Assembly (NCBI RefSeq): GCF_001558695.1
Contig: NZ_LNTU01000040.1
Span: forward strand, 124,001-188,000
DNA length: 64,000 nt
From: Paramesorhizobium deserti
GTDB lineage: Bacteria > Pseudomonadota > Alphaproteobacteria > Rhizobiales > Rhizobiaceae
Direction of reading: 5' to 3'
Position numbers and translations under genes: made by a program. The first letter of the stretch is position 1. Each line of letters begins with the position of its first letter. This document shows positions 17,320 to 27,162 of this stretch, piece by piece. The notes beneath the pieces are model-generated. The model searched no databases, was not told the origin of the DNA, and saw nothing but the letters and a program-made list of their open reading frames with translations.

Positions 17320-19407
17320 ATGCGACATCAGCGGAGAATGCGCAGTAGTGCGGCGCTCACCGTCGGCATATCGATGTTGGCCATGAACGCCAATGCTTTT
17401 GAAACCGGCACGCCACCAGAGCCGCCACCGTTTCCGGCCGAGGCCAAGATCACCTATGTGGCGCGCGATTCCATTCTCGAGTTCAAGGCGCTGCCTGCCT
17501 ATAGCGAGCCGGACTGGGTCACGGAGAAATTCGTGAAAGCTAGCAAGTTGCCGCCGTTGGAGGAGCGTCTGCCCGAGGAACCGCTGGTCTATAAGACCGG
17601 CAATATGCCGGACGGTCTTGGCGTCTACGGCGACACGATGCGTCATGTGGTCGGCGGACGTCCCGAGGGCTGGAACTACATGGCGGGGCAGAGCCAGGGG
17701 TGGGGCGGTCTCGACATTGCGCTATCCGAATGCCTGACGCGCACAGCGCCGCTGTTCCAGGTCAATGCGCAGGATACCGAGCCGCTGCCCAATCTCGCCA
17801 GAAGCTGGGAGTGGTCGAAGGACGGTCATAAACTGACCATGCACCTCGTGAAGGGGGCGAATTGGTCTGACGGCCAGCCCTTCACTGCCGATGACGTCAT
17901 GTTCTACTGGGAAGACGCGGTTCTCGATCCGAACGTCTCGCCGCTTGGCGGGGGCGCATCGCCGGAAGCCTTCGGCGAAGGCACGACTCTCAAGAAGGTT
18001 GACGACCATACGGTCGAGTGGACCTTCAAGGACGCCTTCCCGAAGCAGTATCTCTATACGATGGCCTATCCAAATTTCTGCCCCGGACCGGCTCATCTCT
18101 TGAAGCCGAAGCATCCGAAATATTCCGGCAATACCTATGACCAGTTCAGAAACGCCTTTCCGCCGGAATTTATGAATATGCCGGTGATGGGCGCCTGGGT
18201 GCCGGTGGAATACCGCCCCGACGATATCATCGTCCTACGGCGCAATCCCTATTACTGGAAAGTGGACGAGAAGGGACAGCAGCTACCCTATCTCAATGAG
18301 GTCCACTACAAGCTCTCGACTTGGGCGGACCGCGACCTTCAGGCGGTGGCGGGATCTGGCGACATCTCCAACCTCGAGCAGCCTGAAAACTTCGTCGCAT
18401 CGCTGAAACGGGCGGCTGATCCCAATGCACCGGCCCGGCTCGCCTTCGGGCCCCGCCTGATCGGCTACAATCTCTTGATGAATTTCTCCGCCAATGGCTG
18501 GGGCAGTCCGGATGAGCGCGGACAGGCCATTCGCGAACTCAACCGTAACCCGGAGTTCCGCAAGGCGATCACGTCGGCGATCGATCGCAAGGCGGTCGGC
18601 GACAGTCTGGTGAAGGGCCCCTTCACGGCTATCTATCCAGGCGGGCTTTCTTCCGGCACCAGCTTCTATGATCGGGCGTCGACGGTCTATTATCCGTATG
18701 ATCTGGAAGGTGCCAAAGCGGCGCTGAAAGCACTCGGGCTCACCGACACGGACAATGACGGTTTCGTCAACTTCCCTAAGGGAACCGCCGGCGGCAAGAA
18801 TGTCGAAGTGGTGCTCCTGGTCAATAATGGCTACGCGACGGAAAAGAGCCTGGCGGAGGGCCTCGTTGGCCAGATGGCGAAGCTCGGCATCCGCGTCGTC
18901 GTCAACGCGCTCGACTCCAACCAGCGGGATGCCACGCATTATTCGGGCCGCTTCGACTGGGCGGTATTCCGCAACAGGACGGAACTATCCTCCGTCGTCC
19001 AGAACACCGAGCAACTGGCGCCGATCGGCCCGCGGACCAGCTGGAACCATCGCGCGCCCGAGGGCAAGGAACTCGACACCATGCCCTTCGAGGCGCGGAT
19101 GGCCGATCTGGTCCGGCGCTTCATTGCCTCGCAGGATAATGCCGAGCGTGCGGACCTGATGAAGCAATATCAGAAGATCTATACGGAAAACCTCTATACG
19201 ATAGGGCTGACGGAATATCCGGGTGCCCTGATCATCAACAAGCGCTTCTCCAACGTCCCGCCCGGCACACCGATCTACATGTTCAACTGGGCGGAAGACG
19301 CGATCATCCGCGAGCGTCTGTGGGTCGCCTCCGACCGCCAGGGCAGGTACGAGCTCTACCCGGAGCAGCTTCCCGGCAAGCCCGGCGATGATGGCGCGAT
19401 CAATTAG
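17320..19407 (+). CDS. agpA: Family 5 (peptide-type) extracellular solute-binding protein for alpha-galactosides
   Basis: A 695-residue periplasmic binding protein. The signal peptide is MRHQRRMRSSAALTVGISML ending near NANA|FE. The start at 17320 follows GGAGGAATAGG. The body has SBP_bac_5 features: LARSWEWSKDGHKLTMHL, WSDGQPFTADDVMFYWED and FRKAITSAIDRKAV. The DppA/OppA fold normally binds peptides, but rhizobial AgpA of this family imports melibiose and raffinose, and the two flanking GH4 genes support the same use here. At 695 residues it is longer than typical DppA (about 530). A strong hairpin follows the gene. Confidence 0.85.
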   Translation: MRHQRRMRSSAALTVGISMLAMNANAFETGTPPEPPPFPAEAKITYVARDSILEFKALPAYSEPDWVTEKFVKASKLPPLEERLPEEPLVYKTGNMPDGLGVYGDTMRHVVGGRPEGWNYMAGQSQGWGGLDIALSECLTRTAPLFQVNAQDTEPLPNLARSWEWSKDGHKLTMHLVKGANWSDGQPFTADDVMFYWEDAVLDPNVSPLGGGASPEAFGEGTTLKKVDDHTVEWTFKDAFPKQYLYTMAYPNFCPGPAHLLKPKHPKYSGNTYDQFRNAFPPEFMNMPVMGAWVPVEYRPDDIIVLRRNPYYWKVDEKGQQLPYLNEVHYKLSTWADRDLQAVAGSGDISNLEQPENFVASLKRAADPNAPARLAFGPRLIGYNLLMNFSANGWGSPDERGQAIRELNRNPEFRKAITSAIDRKAVGDSLVKGPFTAIYPGGLSSGTSFYDRASTVYYPYDLEGAKAALKALGLTDTDNDGFVNFPKGTAGGKNVEVVLLVNNGYATEKSLAEGLVGQMAKLGIRVVVNALDSNQRDATHYSGRFDWAVFRNRTELSSVVQNTEQLAPIGPRTSWNHRAPEGKELDTMPFEARMADLVRRFIASQDNAERADLMKQYQKIYTENLYTIGLTEYPGALIINKRFSNVPPGTPIYMFNWAEDAIIRERLWVASDRQGRYELYPEQLPGKPGDDGAIN

Positions 19408-19429
19408 CTCCCCCTCCCGAGCAACGCTA

Positions 19430-19454
19430 CCGGCCGCGCGTGAAGCGCGGCCGG
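19430..19454 (+). other. Intercistronic stem-loop after the binding-protein gene
   Basis: CCGGCCGCGC and GCGCGGCCGG form a perfect 10-bp GC stem with a GTGAA loop. No T-run follows, so it is less likely a full terminator and more likely a 3' stabiliser that keeps binding-protein mRNA more abundant than permease mRNA (inference from common operon design). Confidence 0.55.
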
Positions 19455-19508
19455 ACGGAATGATCCGACGGTCGCCGATGCCGGCCATCCAAGCGCAGAG
19501 GCAAGAGA

Positions 19509-20516
19509 ATGCCTAGATTTCTCCTGATGCGGATCAGTTCGGCCATACCTGTGCTCTTGATCCTGAGCGTGGTGACATTCGCGATCATTCAGGCGCCGCC
19601 TGGCGATTATGCCGATTACATCCGTTCGCAATTGATGAACCAGGGAGGTGCATCCTACGAGCAGGCCGAGGCTCAGGCCCAGGCCTATCGCGTTGAACAT
19701 GGGCTGGATAAGCCGATGATCGTCCAGTACCTGAACTGGATCAGCGGCATCATCACCCGTGGCGATTTCGGCTACAGCTTCTACTACAACAAGCCGGTGG
19801 CCGAGGTGGTCGGAGAGCGCCTGCCACGCACATTGGCGCTCGCGCTCGTTTGCCACATCCTGGCATCGCTGTTGGGGATCGCCTTTGGCATCTGGGCTGC
19901 CACACGCCAATATTCGTGGGTTGATAACCTCTTATCCGCCATCTCCTTCCTGGGCATGACGATCCCGCGCTTCCTCATGGCGCTGATCCTCGTCTACCTG
20001 ATGGTGTTCCACTACGATATCTCGCAGATCGGCAGCTTCTTCTCGCCGCAATATGGGGGGGCGCCGTGGTCCTGGGCAAAATTTGTCGATCTGGTCCAGC
20101 ATGTCTGGCCTGTGGTCGCCATCGCCGTCTTCGGTGGGCTCGCCTACAACATGCGCGTCATGCGCGGCAATCTGCTCGATACGCTGAACGCGCAATATAT
20201 CGAAACCGCCCGGGCAAAAGGGCTCTCCGAGGGCGCCGTCATCATGCGCCATGCGGTACCCAACGCGGTGCATCCCCTGGTCATGTATCAGGGCGTCGTG
20301 CTGCCCTACATGCTGAGCGGGGAGATCGAGACGGCCATCATCTTCGCCCTTCCGACGGTCGGACCGGCGATCGTCGGCTCCATGGCGGTCGGCGACGTCT
20401 ATGTCACCGCCACCTTCATGATGGTGCTCGCGGCGACGCTCGTGATCGGCAACATCATCGCCGACATGCTGCTCGCCCTGTTGGATCCCCGGGTCCGCGA
20501 AACGGGGAGCGCGTGA
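19509..20516 (+). CDS. ABC transporter permease, DppB type
   Basis: A 335-residue inner-membrane permease of the BPD_transp_1 family with an N-terminal MPRFLLMRISSAIPVLLILSV anchor and about six segments. The cytoplasmic EAA loop reads YIETARAKGLSEGAVIMRHAVPNA, which docks to the ATPase. It begins about 100 bases after the binding-protein gene and is followed, one base after its stop, by the second permease. It forms the importer channel with the next gene. Confidence 0.92.
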   Translation: MPRFLLMRISSAIPVLLILSVVTFAIIQAPPGDYADYIRSQLMNQGGASYEQAEAQAQAYRVEHGLDKPMIVQYLNWISGIITRGDFGYSFYYNKPVAEVVGERLPRTLALALVCHILASLLGIAFGIWAATRQYSWVDNLLSAISFLGMTIPRFLMALILVYLMVFHYDISQIGSFFSPQYGGAPWSWAKFVDLVQHVWPVVAIAVFGGLAYNMRVMRGNLLDTLNAQYIETARAKGLSEGAVIMRHAVPNAVHPLVMYQGVVLPYMLSGEIETAIIFALPTVGPAIVGSMAVGDVYVTATFMMVLAATLVIGNIIADMLLALLDPRVRETGSA

Positions 20517-20517
20517 G

Positions 20518-21651
20518 ATGGTGGTATTGAACGAAACGCGGACGGATACGGCTGTAACCGGCAGGCTTGGCGCCGCAACCTTCAACGAGAGTTACGGCGC
20601 CTTGGTCTGGCGCCGCTTCAGGCGGTCATTTACCGGCATGATGGGTCTCGTTCTCGTTATTCTGCTGGCGCTGACGGCGATCTTCGCGGATTTCGTCGCC
20701 CCGATGAGCCCGATGGAAACCGACGTAAGTTTTTCGCCACCGCAGGCCATCAGCTTCCGCGAGAAGGATGGCGGCTTCAGCATCCGTCCCCGCGTCTATC
20801 CCATAGCCGAGACGCAGGAACTGGATCCTGTCACCTTCCAGCCTGTTGTCGGGCCTGATTACGACAATCCGCTCTATCTGGGTCTTTTCGTCAAGGGCGC
20901 GGAATATCGCCTCTTCGGTCTTCTTCCGATGGACCGGCATCTTTTCGGGTCGACTGACGGCCGGCCTGTGCATTTTCTCGGGACCGACAAGTTCGGCCGG
21001 GACGTGCTGTCGCGCGCCATCCATGGCTCACGCATATCGCTGGCAATCGCACTGAGTGTGGTTGCGATCGTCACCGTGATTGGCACGAGTGTCGGCCTGA
21101 TTTCCGGCTATTTCGGCGGCGCCGCCGATATATGGATCCAGCGCTTCGTGGAAATCGTGCTCGCCTTTCCGCAATTGCCGCTCTACCTCGCGCTCACGTC
21201 GCTGATACCGGTGACGGCGCCCACGCACGTGTTCCTGACGTTCGTGGTCGTCGTGATGTCTGCGCTCGGCTGGGCGCAGATGTCACGCGAGGTGCGCGGC
21301 AAGACGCTGGCATTGGCGCGGATCGAGTATGTCCGCGCGGCGATCGCCGTCGGCGCCACGGACCGCCGCATCATCTTCCAGCATATCCTGCCGAATGTGA
21401 TGAGCCATGTCATCGTCGCGGTAACCCTGCAAATCCCCACGGTGATATTGCTGGAATCGTTCCTTGGTTTTCTGGGCTTCGCCGTCAAGCCGCCGCTCAT
21501 CTCATGGGGGCTGATGCTGCAGGATACGGCGACCTATTCCGTCATCGGCTCCTATCCCTGGATCCTGACGCCGGTCGCCTTCGTGCTCGTCGCGGTCTTT
21601 GCCTTCAACGCCTTGGGTGACGGCCTGCGCGATGCCGTCGATCCTTACTGA
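20518..21651 (+). CDS. ABC transporter permease, DppC type
   Basis: A 377-residue permease of the BPD_transp_1 family. An N-terminal cytosolic/OppC-type region leads to MGLVLVILLALTAIFADFVAP; a roughly 100-residue periplasmic insertion follows; then come the remaining segments with the EAA loop EYVRAAIAVGATDRRIIFQHILPN. It is somewhat longer than most DppC proteins (about 300) because of the insertion, as is common in the alpha-galactoside type. Partner of the preceding permease. Confidence 0.92.
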   Translation: MVVLNETRTDTAVTGRLGAATFNESYGALVWRRFRRSFTGMMGLVLVILLALTAIFADFVAPMSPMETDVSFSPPQAISFREKDGGFSIRPRVYPIAETQELDPVTFQPVVGPDYDNPLYLGLFVKGAEYRLFGLLPMDRHLFGSTDGRPVHFLGTDKFGRDVLSRAIHGSRISLAIALSVVAIVTVIGTSVGLISGYFGGAADIWIQRFVEIVLAFPQLPLYLALTSLIPVTAPTHVFLTFVVVVMSALGWAQMSREVRGKTLALARIEYVRAAIAVGATDRRIIFQHILPNVMSHVIVAVTLQIPTVILLESFLGFLGFAVKPPLISWGLMLQDTATYSVIGSYPWILTPVAFVLVAVFAFNALGDGLRDAVDPY

Positions 21652-21664
21652 GGAGGATGCGTCC

Positions 21665-23332
21665 ATGACCCTCCAAGCGATCACCTCATTCGCCCCGCCA
21701 GAAAGGCTCGATAACAGCGAACGCCCGGGAAGGCCGCTGATCGATGCCCGCAACATCGCCGTCAGCTTCAAAGTGGAGCAGGGGATGGTGGAGGCCGTGA
21801 AGGATATCTCCTTCCAGCTCTACCGGGGGGAGACGATCGCCATTGTCGGAGAGTCGGGCTCCGGAAAATCCGTCACCGCGCGCACGGTCATGGGGCTTTT
21901 ATCGAAGCGCGCCACCATCGCGTCTCAGGCCCGGATTGAATTCGATGGCGCCGATATCTTGAAGTTCTCACCGCGATCGAGGAGGGCGCTTCGCGGCAAC
22001 CGCATTTCGATGATCTTCCAGGAACCGATGAGTTCGCTCAATCCGCTCTATACCGTCGGTAGCCAGATCGTGGAAGCGATCCGGGTCCATTCCAGGATGA
22101 GCCGGAAGGCGGCTGGGTTGCGCGCGCTCGAACTCTTACGCCAGGTGCAGATTCCGGAGCCGGAGGCGCGGCTGAACCAGTATCCGCATCAGCTTTCCGG
22201 TGGCCAGCGGCAGCGCGTCATGATCGCGATGGCGCTCTCCAACGATCCGGATGTGTTGATCGCCGACGAGCCGACGACGGCGCTTGATGTGACCGTTCAG
22301 GCGCAGATCCTCAACTTGATCCGCCGCCTGCAGCGGGAAAGGGGAATGGCGGTCGTCCTGATCACCCACGACCTGACCATCGTGCGCAAGTTCGCCGATT
22401 ACGTCTATGTCATGCAGCATGGGGAAATGCGCGAGCACAACACCACCGCGCGGATATTCGAAGAGCCGCAACATCCCTATACCAGGAAACTGCTCGGATC
22501 GGAGCCGCACGGCGCGGCCCCTCCGCTTGATCCAAGGGCAGAGCCGCTTCTGACTGCCGCCGGCGTGCGCGTAAGTTTCATGATGCGCCATGGCGGGTTC
22601 TTTAGACCGGACTTGAGGGAGCTGGTGGCAGTGGACAGCCTCGGATTGACGCTTCGCCGCCATGAAACGCTGGGCTTGGTGGGCGAATCCGGCTCCGGCA
22701 AAACCACCTTCGGTCAATCGCTGTTGCGGCTCAATGAGCCGACGCAGGGCAAGATCCGTTTCGACGGGGAACGCATCGATGGCCGCTCACGCGCCGAAAT
22801 GCGTCCTCTCCGGTCCCGGATGCAAATCGTCTTCCAGGATCCGTTTGCCTCGCTCAACCCACGCATGACCATCGGCCAGATCATCGAAGAGGGCCTGATC
22901 GTAAACGGCCTCGGCGCGACCAGGCGCGATAGGATCGACAGGGTTCGTGACGCGCTGGAGGCGGCGGGCATGCCTGATAACATTCTCTCGCGCTTTCCGC
23001 ACGAGTTCTCCGGTGGCCAGCGCCAGCGTATCGCCATTGCCCGGGCCGTGGCGCTGGAACCGGAATTCATCCTGCTTGATGAGCCGACATCAGCCCTCGA
23101 CCTGTCCGTTCAAGCGCAGATCATCGAGCTTCTGCGCAAATTGCAGGACGATCGGGGTCTCAGCTACCTCTTCATTTCCCATGATTTGAAGGTGGTGCGG
23201 GCGCTGTGCCACCGCGTCATCGTCATGCAGCACGGACGTATCATCGAGGAGGGACCCGTGGGCGATGTGCTGTCCCATCCGAAGACGGAATACACGCAGC
23301 GGCTCGTCAGGGCTGCTTTTGAAATCGCCTGA
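21665..23332 (+). CDS. Dual ATP-binding protein of ABC importer (DppD-DppF fusion)
   Basis: A 555-residue protein with two full ABC ATPase domains. Domain 1 (about 20-270): Walker A GESGSGKS, signature LSGGQRQRV, Walker B VLIADEPTTALD. Domain 2 (about 300-555): Walker A GESGSGKT, signature FSGGQRQRI, Walker B FILLDEPTSALD. All catalytic residues are present. The start at 21665 follows GAGGAGGATG just after the permease stop. It powers uptake through the two permeases; the substrate is inferred to be an alpha-galactoside. Confidence 0.93.
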   Translation: MTLQAITSFAPPERLDNSERPGRPLIDARNIAVSFKVEQGMVEAVKDISFQLYRGETIAIVGESGSGKSVTARTVMGLLSKRATIASQARIEFDGADILKFSPRSRRALRGNRISMIFQEPMSSLNPLYTVGSQIVEAIRVHSRMSRKAAGLRALELLRQVQIPEPEARLNQYPHQLSGGQRQRVMIAMALSNDPDVLIADEPTTALDVTVQAQILNLIRRLQRERGMAVVLITHDLTIVRKFADYVYVMQHGEMREHNTTARIFEEPQHPYTRKLLGSEPHGAAPPLDPRAEPLLTAAGVRVSFMMRHGGFFRPDLRELVAVDSLGLTLRRHETLGLVGESGSGKTTFGQSLLRLNEPTQGKIRFDGERIDGRSRAEMRPLRSRMQIVFQDPFASLNPRMTIGQIIEEGLIVNGLGATRRDRIDRVRDALEAAGMPDNILSRFPHEFSGGQRQRIAIARAVALEPEFILLDEPTSALDLSVQAQIIELLRKLQDDRGLSYLFISHDLKVVRALCHRVIVMQHGRIIEEGPVGDVLSHPKTEYTQRLVRAAFEIA

Positions 23333-23348
23333 TTGCCAGAGGAACGAC

Positions 23349-24731
23349 ATGACAACACATCCCAAAATTGCATTCATCGGCGCCGGTTCGACGGTGTTCA
23401 TGAAGAACATCATCGGAGACGTCTTGCAGCGGCCGGCCCTGTCCGGAGCGATGATCGCGCTGATGGATATCAACCCGCAGCGTCTCGAGGAAAGCGCCGT
23501 CGTCGTCAACAAACTCATCTCGACGCTTGGCGTGAAGGCCAGGGCGGAAACCTATACGGACCAGAAGAAGGCGCTTGCCGATGCGGACTTCGTCGTCGTT
23601 GCCTTCCAGATCGGCGGCTTTGAGCCCTGCACGGTTACGGATTTCGAAGTGCCGAAAAAATATGGCCTGCGCCAGACCATCGCCGATACGCTTGGCGTGG
23701 GAGGCATCATGCGCGGCCTGCGTACGGTGCCCCATCTCTGGAAAATCTGCGAAGACATGCTGGCCGTATGCCCGAACGCGATCCTGCTACAATACGTCAA
23801 TCCGATGGCGATCAACACCTGGGCAATCGCCGAGAAATATCCTTCTATCCGGCAGGTAGGGCTTTGCCACTCGGTGCAGGGCACGGCGATGGAACTCGCC
23901 CACGATCTGGATATTCCCTATGAGGAGATCCGCTACCGGTCCGCGGGCATCAATCACATGGCCTTCTTCCTGGAATTCGAACATCGCCAGCCGGATGGCA
24001 GTTACCGCAATCTCTATCCCGATCTCCTGCGGGCCTATCACGAAGGCCGTGTTCCGAAACCTGGCTGGAACCCGCGCTGCCCCAACAAGGTGCGTTATGA
24101 AATGATGAGGCGGCTCGGCTACTTCGTCACCGAGAGCTCGGAGCATTTCGCCGAATATACGCCCTATTTCATCAAGGAAGGCCGCGAGGATCTCATCGAG
24201 AAATTTGGCATTCCGCTGGACGAATATCCCAAGCGCTGCATCGAACAGATCGAGCACTGGAAGGACCAGGCAGCAAGCTATCGCTCGGCGGAGCGGATCG
24301 AAGTGAAGCAGTCGAAGGAATATGCCTCTTCGATCATGAATTCCGTCTGGACCGGCGAACCCTCGGTCATTTACGGCAATCAGCGCAACAATGGCTGCAT
24401 CACCTCGCTTCCGGCAGCATGCGCTGCGGAAGTGCCGTGCCTGGTCGATCATAACGGCATCCAGCCGACGATCATCGGCGAATTACCGCCACAGCTGACG
24501 GCGCTGATGCGCACCAACATCAACGTGCAGGAACTGACGGTGCAGGCGCTGATGACGGAAAATCGCGAGCATATCTACCATGCCGCGATGATGGATCCGC
24601 ACACATCAGCCGAGCTCGACCTGGACCAGATCTGGTCGCTGGTGGACGATCTGCTCGTCGCGCATCGCGAATGGCTGCCGGAATGGACGCAGAGCGTGCC
24701 CCGGACCGGGAAACAGAATCAGGCGGCATGA
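23349..24731 (+). CDS. agaL2: Alpha-galactosidase, glycoside hydrolase family 4 (second copy)
   Basis: A 460-residue GH4 enzyme, clearly divergent from the first copy. The NAD loop is FIGAGSTVF (9-17); metal ligands are Cys173 (LCHSVQ) and His203 (GINHMAF); QYVNPMA is conserved. The start at 23349 follows AGAGGAACG, 16 bases after the ATPase gene, so it ends the operon. Two GH4 genes flanking one transporter suggests different substrate ranges (for example melibiose versus raffinose-series sugars), which the sequence cannot prove. Confidence 0.9.
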   Translation: MTTHPKIAFIGAGSTVFMKNIIGDVLQRPALSGAMIALMDINPQRLEESAVVVNKLISTLGVKARAETYTDQKKALADADFVVVAFQIGGFEPCTVTDFEVPKKYGLRQTIADTLGVGGIMRGLRTVPHLWKICEDMLAVCPNAILLQYVNPMAINTWAIAEKYPSIRQVGLCHSVQGTAMELAHDLDIPYEEIRYRSAGINHMAFFLEFEHRQPDGSYRNLYPDLLRAYHEGRVPKPGWNPRCPNKVRYEMMRRLGYFVTESSEHFAEYTPYFIKEGREDLIEKFGIPLDEYPKRCIEQIEHWKDQAASYRSAERIEVKQSKEYASSIMNSVWTGEPSVIYGNQRNNGCITSLPAACAAEVPCLVDHNGIQPTIIGELPPQLTALMRTNINVQELTVQALMTENREHIYHAAMMDPHTSAELDLDQIWSLVDDLLVAHREWLPEWTQSVPRTGKQNQAA

Positions 24732-24889
24732 CCGGAGGCGGCGGTATGCATCCTTACTGGGCTGCTTTTACGAGATGCTCCGCCACCTGTACTCAACGGT
24801 AAACCTGGCGGTATTCGTCACTATCCGGCAGAGATTGCGGTTCAATAGGTCGGGAAACCGGCCATCCACTTTGCCCGCCAGAGAAATAT

Positions 24890-24904
24890 TGACAATGGCA
24901 CTCA
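24890..24904. promoter_or_regulatory. Candidate RirA iron-responsive operator before TonB receptor
   Basis: TGA-N9-TCA at 24890-24904 matches the iron-responsive operator consensus described for rhizobial RirA. It overlaps a TTGACA -35-like element (24889-24894) about 90 bases before the receptor gene. A six-base match alone is weak, but the same motif precedes the partner operon at 35413. Confidence 0.5.
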
Positions 24905-24985
24905 TGTTATCTACCACCCCCTAGGTCATCCGCAACCCGCTTGTGCCGGGCAAGCAAAACGGGTTGGCTGTCATAGGGGGTTTAT

Positions 24986-27130
24986 ATGGAATCACGCTTC
25001 GGACTGACGACCGCCCTGGCTTTGATCATGAGCCAGGCTGCTGTCGCCCAGGATGCGATCGAACTGGAGCGCATTGACGTAAACACCGGTTCTTCGACCT
25101 CGACAATCGGCAAGCTGCCGGAAGACTATGCGGGAGGTCAGGTAGGGCGCGGCGGCCGTGTCGGATTGCTCGGCAACCGTGATTTCATGGATACGCCGTT
25201 CAATATCACGAGCTATACATCGCAGACGATCGAGAATCAGGGGGCGCAGACGGTCGCTGATGTCCTGGCTAACGATCCCTCTGTCAGAAGCACCCATGCA
25301 TCCGGCGGCATGCTCGATTCCTTCTATATCAGGGGCTTTCCCTTGAATGAGGGGAATTTCGGCGAGATCGCTTTCGACGGCGTCTATGGTGTTGCCCCGA
25401 CCTATCGCCTGTTCACCGATTATGCCGAGCGCGTCGAGGTGCTGAAAGGGCCGACGGCGCTGCTTTACGGTATTTCGCCCAACAGCAGCGTGGGCGGCAC
25501 CGTCAATATTGTGCCGAAGCGCGCCGGGGATGTCGATCTCACGCGAGTGACCACCAGCTACATGTCCGGCCTCTATGGCGGCACGCATCTCGATCTCAGT
25601 CGCCGTTTTGGCGAGAATCGGGAGTTCGGCGTGCGCTTCAACGGCAGCTATCATGGCGGCGATACGCCGATCGACGACCAGACGCGCAAAGTTGCTGTCG
25701 GTTCCCTCGGTCTCGATTATGAGGGCGAGCGGCTCAGGGCCACGCTCGACATCATCGGGCAGCATGAGGAATTCGACGCGCCGCAGCGTCCGTTCTTCCC
25801 GACCGCTGGCATCGATGGCATTCCGGACGCGCCGGATGGCCGCCTCAACATTCAGGAGCCGTGGGAATGGTCGAAGAGCCAGGACTTCTCATGGCTGGGG
25901 CGGGTCGAATATGATCTGACCGACGATATTACATGGTTTGCTGCCATCGGCGGCGGCAATTCCCGCGTCAGGCGGCTGTTCGGCACCCCGACGCTCCTCA
26001 ATTCCGCGGGCGACGTCAGCGTGACGCCGCAGAATTTCATCTTCGATGTCGACCGGACGACGGCGGAGACCGGCGTGCGCGCCAATTTCGACACGGGCGA
26101 CATCGGCCATACCGTCACGTTGCAGGCCAGCGGCCTTCGCCAGCGCCTTTCACGCGGCTCCAACAATGGAACGCCTCAGTTCACTAATATCTACAATCCG
26201 TTTCCGCGGCCGGAGGAGGACGTGCCGGAACCCGATCACGTCCCCAAGGTTTCCGAGAACACCTTCTACGGCTTTGCGCTCTCCGACACGCTATCGATAA
26301 TGGACGATCGTGTGCAGCTCACATTAGGCGGTCGCTATCAGCGTATCGACACGGAAAATTACAATCCCGCTTCGGGCGTCGTCACCACCTCTTCCGACGA
26401 GGATGCGTTCACGCCATTGGTTGGTGTCGTCGTCAAGCCGTGGGAGAACGTTTCCTTCTACGCCAACTATGTGGAGGGCCTCAGCGTCGGCGACAGCGCG
26501 CCGACCACGGCGGTCAACGCCGGAGAAACCCTTCCGCCTTATCGGTCCAGGCAATATGAGGTCGGCACCAAGGTCGATCTGGGGCGCGTGGCGATGACCT
26601 TCAGCGTATTCCAGATCGAAAAGCCCTTCGGTCAGCTTGAAACGCGTGGGAGCGATCTGGTCTTCGTCGAGGGCGGCGAACAGCGCAACCGCGGTGTCGA
26701 ATTCAACATCTTCGGCGAAGTCACACCCGAGGTCCGACTGCTCGGCGGCGTCAGTTATATCCAGGCTGAATTGACGGAAACGAACGACGCCGCGACGCTT
26801 GGAAACGACCCGATCGGCGTGCCCTCGTGGCAGGTCAATCTGGGTGCGGAGTGGGATACGCCCTTCCTGCCCGGGCTGACGCTGGCCGGCAATGTCATTC
26901 ACACCAGCAAGCAGTTCGTCAACACCGCCAACACGCTTGAAATCCCGTCCTGGACTCGGCTCGACCTTGGCGCGCGATATCGCACCGAGATCAACAAGCG
27001 GCCCGTCACCTTCCGGGCGGAGGTCGAGAATGTCTTTGATCTGGACTACTGGTCCGGTGTCGCGAGCTTCGGCACCCTGTCGCAAGGCGCGCCTTTGACC
27101 GTGAAGCTATCACTGACCACCGATTTCTAA
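24986..27130 (+). CDS. TonB-dependent siderophore receptor
   Basis: A 714-residue outer-membrane receptor. The signal peptide ends MSQAAVAQ; a TonB-box-like IELERIDV follows. The plug domain (about 60-180) has DTPFNITSYT, VADVLANDPSV and VEVLKGPTALLYG; the rest is a 22-strand barrel ending in a terminal Phe (LSLTTDF). There is no N-terminal signalling domain, so regulation is not by the FecR/sigma route and is more likely through the upstream iron box. It converges on the siderophore operon and probably imports that operon's product as the ferric complex. Confidence 0.92.
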   Translation: MESRFGLTTALALIMSQAAVAQDAIELERIDVNTGSSTSTIGKLPEDYAGGQVGRGGRVGLLGNRDFMDTPFNITSYTSQTIENQGAQTVADVLANDPSVRSTHASGGMLDSFYIRGFPLNEGNFGEIAFDGVYGVAPTYRLFTDYAERVEVLKGPTALLYGISPNSSVGGTVNIVPKRAGDVDLTRVTTSYMSGLYGGTHLDLSRRFGENREFGVRFNGSYHGGDTPIDDQTRKVAVGSLGLDYEGERLRATLDIIGQHEEFDAPQRPFFPTAGIDGIPDAPDGRLNIQEPWEWSKSQDFSWLGRVEYDLTDDITWFAAIGGGNSRVRRLFGTPTLLNSAGDVSVTPQNFIFDVDRTTAETGVRANFDTGDIGHTVTLQASGLRQRLSRGSNNGTPQFTNIYNPFPRPEEDVPEPDHVPKVSENTFYGFALSDTLSIMDDRVQLTLGGRYQRIDTENYNPASGVVTTSSDEDAFTPLVGVVVKPWENVSFYANYVEGLSVGDSAPTTAVNAGETLPPYRSRQYEVGTKVDLGRVAMTFSVFQIEKPFGQLETRGSDLVFVEGGEQRNRGVEFNIFGEVTPEVRLLGGVSYIQAELTETNDAATLGNDPIGVPSWQVNLGAEWDTPFLPGLTLAGNVIHTSKQFVNTANTLEIPSWTRLDLGARYRTEINKRPVTFRAEVENVFDLDYWSGVASFGTLSQGAPLTVKLSLTTDF

Positions 27131-27135
27131 GGAAG

Positions 27136-27158
27136 AAAGCGCCCGGAGCGGGCGCTTT
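27136..27158. terminator. Bidirectional hairpin terminator
   Basis: AAAGCGCCCG and CGGGCGCTTT form a perfect 10-bp stem with a GAG loop between the convergent receptor and binding-protein genes. A-rich and T-rich ends suit termination from both sides. Confidence 0.85.
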
Positions 27159-27162
27159 CATT

